64,000 nt of DNA, taken from Oscillospiraceae bacterium. GTDB taxonomy: Bacteria > Bacillota > Clostridia > Oscillospirales > Acutalibacteraceae. Below, piece by piece: positions 58,202 to 64,000 of the stretch. The stretch spans positions 1 through 64,000 of the forward strand of contig WQWM01000009.1 in NCBI GenBank assembly GCA_009785335.1, written 5' to 3'. The number at the start of each line of letters is the position of its first letter. Position 1 is the first letter of the stretch. Position numbers and translations under genes: made by a program. The notes under the pieces are model-generated. The model ran no database searches and was not told the origin of the DNA. It was given only the letters and a program-made list of their open reading frames with translations.

Positions 58202-58951
58202 ATGCCAAACAAGCTCACGAGCGAAGCAGTAAAAGAATATGGCATGCATGCAGGCGCAAGTGTGGTGGGCATTGCCGCTGCGAAAGATTTTGCGTTGGCG
58301 CCAGAGGGCTTTAGGCCCGCTGATGTGCTTGCGGGCTGCCTTTCGGTGATTGTGCTGGGTGCTGCATGTTTGCCTGAGGTGTTGACCGATGCAGTGGAGT
58401 ATACCGCCAGCCGCAATGCAATGCTGAGCACAATGACAGACATGGCAAAGCAAGTGGCCAAGCGGATCAAAGCAGACGGCTACAAAACCAAAGCCATCAG
58501 CGCAACAGGCGGCAAATGGGTTGAGGGTGACGGACGAAAAGAACAATTCGGAACCATTTCGCTCAAACACGCCGCGCAATTGGCCGGGCTTGGCTTCATC
58601 GGCAAAAACTATTTGCTCACTAACCCGCAGCATGGCAATCTGCTTTGGCTCAGCGCTGTGTTGACGGACGCAGAACTGGCCCCAGATGAAAAAATGCAAT
58701 CAACCATGTGTGATCATTGCAATAAATGTGTGCAAGCCTGCCCGTGCGGCGCACTGGATGACATTGCCTCATTTGACAAAAAAGGCTGTTCCCAGTTTTT
58801 CAAAATAGAGGACAAAAAATTTGTAATCAAGTGCTTTCGCTGCCGAACGGTGTGTCCGCATGGGCTTGGGTTTGACTACCAACCCCTCAGGCACGCCTTA
58901 CGGCGTGCCAGCTCCCCTACAGGGGAGCCCTTGGCAAAGCCGAAAGGTTGA
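58202..58951 (+). CDS. 4Fe-4S protein, epoxyqueuosine-reductase-like
   Basis: 249 aa; the start lies 1 bp after the preceding stop. It resembles the short QueG-like family: SVVGIAAAKDF, HAAQLAGLGFIGKNYLLTNP and a ferredoxin motif CDHCNKCVQACPCGALDD, with the remaining cluster ligands in CFRCRTVCPHG. QueG itself is longer (about 370 aa), so the role may be a corrinoid- or flavin-linked reductase. The last 20 residues (RHALRRASSPTGEPLAKPKG) are translated from a dispersed repeat. Confidence 0.85.
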   Translation: MPNKLTSEAVKEYGMHAGASVVGIAAAKDFALAPEGFRPADVLAGCLSVIVLGAACLPEVLTDAVEYTASRNAMLSTMTDMAKQVAKRIKADGYKTKAISATGGKWVEGDGRKEQFGTISLKHAAQLAGLGFIGKNYLLTNPQHGNLLWLSAVLTDAELAPDEKMQSTMCDHCNKCVQACPCGALDDIASFDKKGCSQFFKIEDKKFVIKCFRCRTVCPHGLGFDYQPLRHALRRASSPTGEPLAKPKG

Positions 58952-59050
58952 GTTTCGCCAGAGTCTCCCCTCCGGGGTCCCCGCAAATGCTTGCATTTGT
59001 GGGGTGGGCTTAGGGGAGATGCCGCGCAGCGGCAGAGGGGTTTCACGAAA
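58882..59050. repeat. Repeat mosaic inside and after the QueG-like gene
   Basis: CAGGCACGCCTTACGGCGTG, CTCCCCTACAGGGGAG, GAGTCTCCCCTCCGGGGT and a GCCGCGCAGCGGC stem. The left part is in frame within the gene. Confidence 0.85.
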
Positions 59051-59064
59051 AAATATTTTCGCAA

Positions 59065-59102
59065 AACATGACATGCTGTTGTCACTTTATGTATGCTATA
59101 CT
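59065..59102 (+). promoter_or_regulatory. WYL-type palindromic promoter, copy 4
   Basis: AACATGACA (59065-59073), partial second arm TTGTCA (59079-59084), 12 bp, TATACT (59097-59102). Confidence 0.85.
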
Positions 59103-59145
59103 GGTGAAGTGCTAGACACAAACAAACAAAAAAGGAGAAATGATC

Positions 59146-59418
59146 ATGGAAAATGAGAAAATGTGCGAAAGCTGTGGCATGCCCATGGGCGAAACCAACG
59201 AAATGTATGGCCTGGAGGCTAACGGCAGCAAGAGTGTAGATTACTGCAAATTTTGCTACGATAACGGTGCATTCACTCAACCCGACCTCACCCTTGCACA
59301 ACAAATTGAACAGTGCACCGACATCATGGTGAAAGAATTTAGCTTTGACCGCGCAGATGCCCTGCAACAATGTCAAGAAGGCTTGCCCACGCTCAAACGC
59401 TGGAAAGCCGCAGCATAA
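59146..59418 (+). CDS. Zinc-ribbon protein (putative zinc ribbon, PF12674 type)
   Basis: 90 aa from ATG 59146, 7 bp after AAGGAG. CESCGMPM, then GLEANGSKSVDYCKFCYDNG with two further Cys: the two CxxC pairs of the family. Often found beside YafY regulators. Single-gene unit with its own WYL-type promoter and a strong terminator. Confidence 0.9.
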   Translation: MENEKMCESCGMPMGETNEMYGLEANGSKSVDYCKFCYDNGAFTQPDLTLAQQIEQCTDIMVKEFSFDRADALQQCQEGLPTLKRWKAAA

Positions 59419-59431
59419 CCCTCCTACAATG

Positions 59432-59455
59432 CCCCGGACTTCGGTTCGGGGTTTT
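59432..59455 (+). terminator. Terminator of the zinc-ribbon gene
   Basis: CCCCGGAC - TTCG - GTTCGGGG (8-bp stem with a UUCG tetraloop), then TTTT. Confidence 0.85.
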
Positions 59456-59472
59456 GCTATGTTTTTTCTTGT

Positions 59473-59501
59473 TTGCAAATATCGTCTACATGTGTTATAA
59501 T
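59473..59501 (+). promoter_or_regulatory. Promoter of the DUF554 gene
   Basis: TTGCAA (59473-59478), 17 bp, TATAAT (59496-59501). Confidence 0.8.
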
Positions 59502-59534
59502 AGACTACAACACGAAGCGAAGGGAATTAAAAAC

Positions 59535-60263
59535 ATGCCAGGCTTAGGAACATTGGTCAACGTGCTTGCGGTGCTGCTTGGCGGCGCGGCAGGGCTTGTG
59601 CTAAAGCGGTTTTTGTCCACGCGAATCACCGACACCGTGACGCATGGCCTTGGCCTTGCGGTGGTTATGGTTGGGCTGTGGGGCACGGTGAGCAACGCAT
59701 TTGCCGTGCGTGACGATGGGCTTTACGCACAGCACACGATGATCGTGATTATCTCGCTTGCGGTGGGGGCATTGGCCGGTGAACTCATCAATATTGAGAA
59801 ACGCTTGGATAGCCTTGCGAAAAAATGCGAAAAACGCTTTGTGCCAAATGAAACGCAGTCAACCTTTGCGCAGGGCTTTGTCACCGCATCGTTGATATTT
59901 TGCGTGGGCGCCATGGCCATTGTCGGATCACTGGAAGATGGCATTAACCGCAACTTTGACATCCTGTTTGCCAAGGCTCTGCTAGACGCTGTGATTGCAT
60001 TGATTTTGGCATCCACGCTGGGCAAAGGCGTGCTGCTTTCGGCAGTTCCGGTGCTGGTATACCAAGGTTCGTTAACGGCTTTGGCGGTGCTCATCGCGCC
60101 GGTGTTGAGCGATGCATTGGTCACGCAGGTTTCGCTGGTGGGTTCGGTGCTGATTGTGGGCATTGGGCTGAATATTTTAAAGATAACCAAAATTCGCATT
60201 GGGAATTTGCTGCCATCCATTCTCGTGCCGATCATTTACTATGTGATTCGGCTGTTTGTGTGA
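59535..60263 (+). CDS. DUF554 membrane protein
   Basis: 242 aa from ATG 59535 (GAAGGGA upstream). About seven helices; the family opening GTLVNVLAVLLGGAAGL, the Gly-rich LGLAVVMVGLWG and FVTASLIFCVGAMAIVGSLEDG are conserved in DUF554 (YdfK/YqgA) proteins. Possible transporter or channel of unknown substrate. The longer frame upstream is not used. Confidence 0.93.
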   Translation: MPGLGTLVNVLAVLLGGAAGLVLKRFLSTRITDTVTHGLGLAVVMVGLWGTVSNAFAVRDDGLYAQHTMIVIISLAVGALAGELINIEKRLDSLAKKCEKRFVPNETQSTFAQGFVTASLIFCVGAMAIVGSLEDGINRNFDILFAKALLDAVIALILASTLGKGVLLSAVPVLVYQGSLTALAVLIAPVLSDALVTQVSLVGSVLIVGIGLNILKITKIRIGNLLPSILVPIIYYVIRLFV

Positions 60264-60276
60264 ACGAAACAAGAAC

Positions 60277-60305
60277 TTGCATTTTGAACTAAATTATGAT
60301 ATAAT
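60277..60305 (+). promoter_or_regulatory. Promoter upstream of the UroD-like gene
   Basis: TTGCAT (60277-60282), 17 bp, TATAAT (60300-60305). Confidence 0.65.
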
Positions 60306-60309
60306 AGAG

Positions 60310-60460
60310 ACAGAACGCTGCGGCTTGATGTGACGCGATTAACGCACAGCGAAGCGACAGTGCTCACCGCAGGTGTGATATAATAGACATTAGATGTTAG
60401 ATTTTAGATATTAGACGAAAAGGACAGAGCGAAGCGGCTAAGCCGCACCGCAGGTGCTGT
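60310..60460. repeat. Repeat and micro-repeat stretch before the UroD-like gene
   Basis: Two copies of the CAGCGAAGCGAC / CACCGCAGGTG module (about 60345-60376 and 60425-60457) around micro-repeats TTAGATG/TTAGATT. The second module runs into the start codon and replaces a normal ribosome site. Confidence 0.8.
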
Positions 60461-60461
60461 G

Positions 60462-61661
60462 ATGAAAGAAATCTTACGCCAGCTTGTTGGCGAATATATG
60501 CAATACGCCACGTTGCCGGTGCAGCAAGAGAAAACCGCGCTGTGGCGGGCGCTAAATCGTTGCGACATGCAACGACCGATGATTACCCTTGACCAATTGC
60601 CGTGGCACGAACTTGCCTGCGATGAACTCACCTGCCAAATTGAAGAGCCCTATTGGCGCGGTGTTGAGCAAACCTTGCGGCAAACGTTGTATAAGTGGCG
60701 CAATTTTCCCGCAGACATGGTGCTTGACCCATTCATCGCACTGCCCAAGGCAGTCACGCGCACAGGCTATGGCATTGCCGCGCAAACAGACTACCTAGGC
60801 ATTTCGCAACACTTCACCAACCAACTGGCGGAGCTTAGTGATGTGGCAAAAATCAAAGACGAAATTATCACGCACGACGAAGCACTGACTGCGCAGATTT
60901 ATGCCCAAGCGCAAGACATGTTCGGTGACTTGGCACCCATTCGTATGGTGGGCGTCAGTTTTCACTTGGGTGTGTGGGATAAACTCACCACTTACATGGG
61001 CGTGGACGAGTGCTACTATGCGTTTTATGATAGCCCAGAACTGCTGCACGCGGCAATGAATCGTATGACGGAATCCACCATCGCTGGCATTGAGGCGGCA
61101 AATCGGCTGGGTTTGCACAACGACAACCAAACGCTATGCCATTGCAGCCATGTGTTTACTGACGAATTGCTGCCATCAAGCGGCATGGGACGTGGTGCAC
61201 TGTCGCAACATTGTTGGTCATTCGGCTTGGCACAACTGATGACCGCCACTTCACCCGACATTTTTGAGGAGTTTGAGTTGCCGTATATCTCGCGCATGGC
61301 AGAATATTTCGGTGCGGTGTATTATGGTTGCTGTGATAGGCTAGATGACCGCCTGCATTTGGTCAAGCGCATCCCCAATGTACGCAAGGTATCATGCAGC
61401 CCGTGGAGCAACAAAGAAAATTTCGCGGCGCAACTCGGGCCTGAACTTGTGCTTTCGGCCAAGCCAAACCCCGCATTCTTGGCAGGCGCTGAGATGAACG
61501 AAGAGGAAATTCGCCGTGAGCTGCAGGAGTATTGCGCATTAGCCAAGCAACATGGGCTGAGTGTGGAATTCTTGCTCAAAGATGTATCTACCGTTGGGGG
61601 CAACCCTGGCAGGCTAAGCCGTTGGGCGGATATTGCAATGCGGGTGGCTTGCGGCGAATAG
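60462..61661 (+). CDS. Uroporphyrinogen decarboxylase-like / corrinoid methyltransferase-like protein
   Basis: 399 aa. UroD-superfamily TIM barrel of the kind used as MtaA/CmuA-like methyltransferases: HWCSH-like zinc candidates in LCHCSHVFTDE, AEYFGAVYYGCCDRLDD with Cys pair, and a C-terminal EFLLKDVSTVGGNPGRLSRW. It is not a haem-pathway UroD, since the N-terminal porphyrin motifs are absent. Possible corrinoid-dependent methyl transfer. The start is ATG 60462 or GTG 60459; the upstream sequence is a repeat without a good SD. Confidence 0.8.
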   Translation: MKEILRQLVGEYMQYATLPVQQEKTALWRALNRCDMQRPMITLDQLPWHELACDELTCQIEEPYWRGVEQTLRQTLYKWRNFPADMVLDPFIALPKAVTRTGYGIAAQTDYLGISQHFTNQLAELSDVAKIKDEIITHDEALTAQIYAQAQDMFGDLAPIRMVGVSFHLGVWDKLTTYMGVDECYYAFYDSPELLHAAMNRMTESTIAGIEAANRLGLHNDNQTLCHCSHVFTDELLPSSGMGRGALSQHCWSFGLAQLMTATSPDIFEEFELPYISRMAEYFGAVYYGCCDRLDDRLHLVKRIPNVRKVSCSPWSNKENFAAQLGPELVLSAKPNPAFLAGAEMNEEEIRRELQEYCALAKQHGLSVEFLLKDVSTVGGNPGRLSRWADIAMRVACGE

Positions 61662-61671
61662 CGTTTTTGAA

Positions 61672-61705
61672 GTTCCGGGCGGCTTGCAAGCCGCCCCTAC
61701 ATGCT
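61672..61705. repeat. GGGCGGCTTGCAAGCCGCCC palindrome
   Basis: Half element of the GTAGGGGCGG family with CCCCTACATGCTGACGAGG, directly upstream of the next ribosome site. Confidence 0.8.
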
Positions 61706-61726
61706 GACGAGGGCTAAGGAGATACC

Positions 61727-61849
61727 ATGCAGACAGAACATGACACCATCGAAACAGATTTAACCGATGAGGAATGTGCCATCATTCAACAAGGGCGCAA
61801 AGAATACGCGCAGGGTGGCTATGTGCCGTTTAGTGGTGCGATGCTGTAG
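61727..61849 (+). CDS. 40-aa small protein, unknown
   Basis: MQTEHDTIETDLTDEECAII followed by QQGRKEYAQGGYVPFSGAML. CTAAGGAGA lies upstream. The acidic start and the 'QQGRKEYAQGGYVPF' end resemble the C-terminal toxin-binding end of RelB/Phd-type antitoxins, but there is no partner toxin. It may be an antitoxin remnant. It is 12 bp upstream of tmk. Confidence 0.55.
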   Translation: MQTEHDTIETDLTDEECAIIQQGRKEYAQGGYVPFSGAML

Positions 61850-61861
61850 AAAGAGATTTTC

Positions 61862-62497
61862 ATGTTGATTGTATTGGAAGGCCTAGACGGCAGCGGCAAA
61901 AGCACGCAGCTAGCGTTGCTGCAGCAATGGCTTGCCGCGCAAGGCGCAAACCCGCTCACCATCAAACTGCCGGACTACGACGACGATTCGTCAGTGCTGG
62001 TGCGGCAATATCTTGCCGGGCGTTTTGGCAGCCAACCGGGTGACGTTAACGCTTATGCCGCGTCGCTGTTTTACGCTGTGGATCGTTACGCCAATTACAA
62101 GCTCAAGTGGGCGCAGGATTACGCCGACGGCCGCGTGATTCTCGCGGATAGATACACCACATCCAATGCCTACCATCAAGCCAGCAAATTGCCACCCGAT
62201 CAATGGGCAGACTATTTTAGCTGGCTGGAGGATACAGAGTACCAAAAGCTTGGGCTGCCCAAGCCCGATTTAGTGATATACCTCGACATGCCCACGGAAC
62301 TTTCACACATGCTCACTGGCAAGCGTGGCGCGCAGGACATTCACGAAACGGCGAGGGATTACCTTGCTTTGTGCAGACAGGCTGCTTTGGCCGCTGCTGC
62401 GCACTACGGTTGGCACATCATCCCTTGCGCGCGCAACAATATCATTCGCACTATCGAGGAGATTCATGCGGAGATCGTGGGGTGCATTCCCTCGTGA
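61862..62497 (+). CDS. tmk: dTMP kinase-like nucleotide kinase
   Basis: 211 aa. P-loop LEGLDGSGKST, substrate/Mg motif DRY in VILADRYTTSNAYHQ, LID region around GKRGAQDIHE. It phosphorylates dTMP to dTDP; sequences of this length and with a TTSN after DRY are close to Tmk, but a second thymidylate-kinase-like paralogue is possible. The stop overlaps the next start (GTGA). Confidence 0.88.
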   Translation: MLIVLEGLDGSGKSTQLALLQQWLAAQGANPLTIKLPDYDDDSSVLVRQYLAGRFGSQPGDVNAYAASLFYAVDRYANYKLKWAQDYADGRVILADRYTTSNAYHQASKLPPDQWADYFSWLEDTEYQKLGLPKPDLVIYLDMPTELSHMLTGKRGAQDIHETARDYLALCRQAALAAAAHYGWHIIPCARNNIIRTIEEIHAEIVGCIPS

Positions 62498-63111
62498 AAA
62501 AAATCCTTTGCTGTATCTTTGCAGCCATCATCATGGCAATGTTTTTGGCGGGTTGTTCGAGCCCTCAAAATCATATTCGTCCAGCAAATTTGACCAGCGA
62601 ACAGCGAGACCTGCTTGATTTCATCACTACACACAACAGCGAAATCCTTCTGTTTGATTTTGCAACTTCTAAACCGTTTGAAACGATAGAGTTTTGGTTA
62701 GAGACGTATGAATACGGCGTTCTGGTGGATAGCATTCATAGCGTGCATGTCACCAGCTTTCAAGAATTCAATCGCGGAACTCTCGAGGGTCAGTTGGCTG
62801 TCCTCATTAACAGCAACAGAGAGAATGGCAATTTAGATTTTCAATATACGTTTATCGTTGAACTAGATGGCACACGCGCCCACCATACAGTTCAATCTTC
62901 GACGGCGGGTGATGATGCGTTGTGGGGCATATCTAGCGCAGTCAGCGAGCCGGTGTATATACAAAATGGCAGTGAAATCATCTTGTATCTATCCAAATTT
63001 TCGGGAGATGGATTAAGAACGATAGGCGACTTGCAGGATTTCGCGCAGCAGCCCGAATTGCTTGCGGAATACCCTTATGTTCACATGATAAAAGCAAGAT
63101 TTTCGAGGTGA
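62494..63111 (+). CDS. Lipoprotein, unknown
   Basis: 205 aa from GTG 62494. Lipobox FLAGC (cleavage before Cys about 21) follows a hydrophobic signal. The mature part has mixed strands and helices, no recognised domain. Overlaps tmk by 4 bp; the GTG start and coupling to tmk are inferred. Confidence 0.8.
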   Translation: MKKILCCIFAAIIMAMFLAGCSSPQNHIRPANLTSEQRDLLDFITTHNSEILLFDFATSKPFETIEFWLETYEYGVLVDSIHSVHVTSFQEFNRGTLEGQLAVLINSNRENGNLDFQYTFIVELDGTRAHHTVQSSTAGDDALWGISSAVSEPVYIQNGSEIILYLSKFSGDGLRTIGDLQDFAQQPELLAEYPYVHMIKARFSR

Positions 63112-63585
63112 AAAATGTCGTTCCGCGAGCCTTCCTTACCCTCCCCGAGGTCGGGAGCTTGCTTTTTCAACTTCCATAAACAGTTCCCCGCGAAGCGACT
63201 AAAGTTTTTTGGTTCTTTTTTGCGCAACCCCCACCTGCACGCCTGCGACGTGCTTTCCTCCCCCGATGACCCACCCCACAAATGCAAGCATTTACGGGGA
63301 CCCCGAGGGGGGAGGCCTTGGCAACACCTACACACCCCATAAAATAACAGCTCAAACGCAGTGCCTTTCTTAGGACACAGCGAAGCGACAAAAAGTTTTT
63401 TGGTTCTTTTTTGCGCAACCCCCACCTGCACGCCTACGACGTGCTTTCCTCCCCCGGAGGGGAGGCCTTGGCAACACCTACACACCCCATAAAATAACAG
63501 CTCAAACGCAGTGCCTTTCTTAGGACGCCGCGAAGCGACTAAAGTTTTTTGGTTCTTTTTTTCAAAAAAGAACAAGAAAAAAGAC
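63112..63585. repeat. Large tandem duplication of a repeat mosaic
   Basis: Two copies (about 63200-63385 and 63388-63545) of TTTTGGTTCTTTTTTGCGCA, CCCCCACCTGCACGCC, CGTGCTTTCCTCCCCC, GGCCTTGGCAACACCTACAC and AACAGCTCAAACGCAGTGCC; the first has an extra GGGTGGG-type insert. A hairpin TTCTTTTTTTC/AAAAAAGAAC closes the block near the next ribosome site. No gene seen. Confidence 0.9.
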
Positions 63586-63601
63586 AGCAATAAGGAGATT
63601 C

Positions 63602-64000
63602 ATGATAGCATCGCAAACCACATCCGACCCTGCCTTGCCCTGCAGCAGCAATCCCTTGGGCTTTCACCAGCCCACCGCGCAAGATTATGCCTGGGCGCAG
63701 CCGATTTTACACGCTGCCTCACGCATGGGCTGCGAATTTTGCTTTGGCAACATCTACGCCTGGTGTTTGAAGTATGGCACTGAAATCGCACAGGTGGGTG
63801 AGTTTTTCATCTCACGCAGCCGCAACCAAACGGTGCACTGCATGCCCATCGGTCAAGGCGATTTACGAGAAGTGCTGCAATTACTGCGCGCCGATGCTGC
63901 CCGCTGCGGGCATCCATTGACGCTGTATGGCGTGACCAGCGAGGATATTCCTCGATTGGAAGCTGCCGCGTCCGGGCAATTTCGCGTTGAACGCTGCGCG
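63602..64000 (+). CDS. DUF2156-family protein (partial, runs off the window)
   Basis: 133 codons are visible and the frame stays open to the end. CAATAAGGAG precedes ATG. The pattern LGFHQPTAQDYAWAQPILHA, CEFCFGNIYAWCLKYGTEIA and MPIGQGDLREVLQLL with PLTLYGVTSEDIPRLE fits DUF2156 (the C-terminal acyltransferase-like domain of phosphatidylglycerol lysyltransferases, also found alone). Role unknown; could aminoacylate lipid or act on amino acids. Confidence 0.8.
   Translation, partial: MIASQTTSDPALPCSSNPLGFHQPTAQDYAWAQPILHAASRMGCEFCFGNIYAWCLKYGTEIAQVGEFFISRSRNQTVHCMPIGQGDLREVLQLLRADAARCGHPLTLYGVTSEDIPRLEAAASGQFRVERCA

Noticed and set aside
63200-63585. Possible CRISPR or tandem satellite
   Set aside because: Two unequal composite copies, no short repeat/spacer structure.
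1-64000. tRNA, rRNA, transposase or phage genes
   Set aside because: None could be recognised by reading either strand; the repeats carry no transposase.

Overview
The window reads as chromosome of a spore-forming, low-to-mid GC Clostridia-type Firmicute, probably Oscillospirales-like. This is inferred from gene content: cwlD, gerW/ytfJ with its DUF2953 partner, a DacF-like carboxypeptidase, scpA-scpB behind an M50 protease, cdaA-cdaR and radA. The mosaic of short palindromic intergenic repeats fits the same group. No rRNA, tRNA, CRISPR array, transposase or phage module was seen.

Layout. 1-9.6 kb: radA, cwlD, a split TauE-like permease, ruvX-PBP1A fused to a MntA/HepT toxin-antitoxin pair, proC, coaX and an ECF S component. 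9.7-10.1 kb: two tiny one-helix membrane peptides, each with its own terminator. 10.3-16.0 kb: a minus-strand operon under a cobalamin (B12) riboswitch. It encodes two DUF4430 (transcobalamin beta-domain-like) surface proteins, an alpha/alpha-toroid protein, EcfT and a double EcfA ATPase. Together these look like a bacterial split version of transcobalamin/intrinsic factor feeding an ECF transporter. 16.1-19.4 kb: a TetR-controlled ABC exporter. 19.7-24.4 kb: leuACDB. 25-29 kb: a sugar:cation symporter, a pseudouridine synthase and a poly-Asn protein with a possible thioester domain. 29.4-48.9 kb: a long minus-strand housekeeping block from dinB to alaS (cell wall, sporulation, chromosome segregation, c-di-AMP, two-component system, ispF, rnmV, holA, comEC). 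49-54 kb: secreted hydrolase, membrane proteins and a MATE pump. 54.4-59.4 kb: a WYL-domain regulator followed by single-gene units that share one unusual promoter. 59.5-64 kb: DUF554, a UroD-like protein, a dTMP kinase, a lipoprotein and the start of a DUF2156 protein.

Three patterns stand out. First, the B12 operon. Second, a promoter family (9-bp inverted repeat, then a -10 box exactly 32 bp from its start) in front of four units beside the WYL regulator and of dinB 25 kb away. Its TTGTC-N13-TA core recalls PafBC-type promoters. Third, dispersed palindromic modules sit between almost all genes, and in-frame copies lie inside alaS, rnmV, comEC and a sugar symporter gene. Other copies supply C-terminal tails or place an A/T hairpin directly upstream of Shine-Dalgarno sites.
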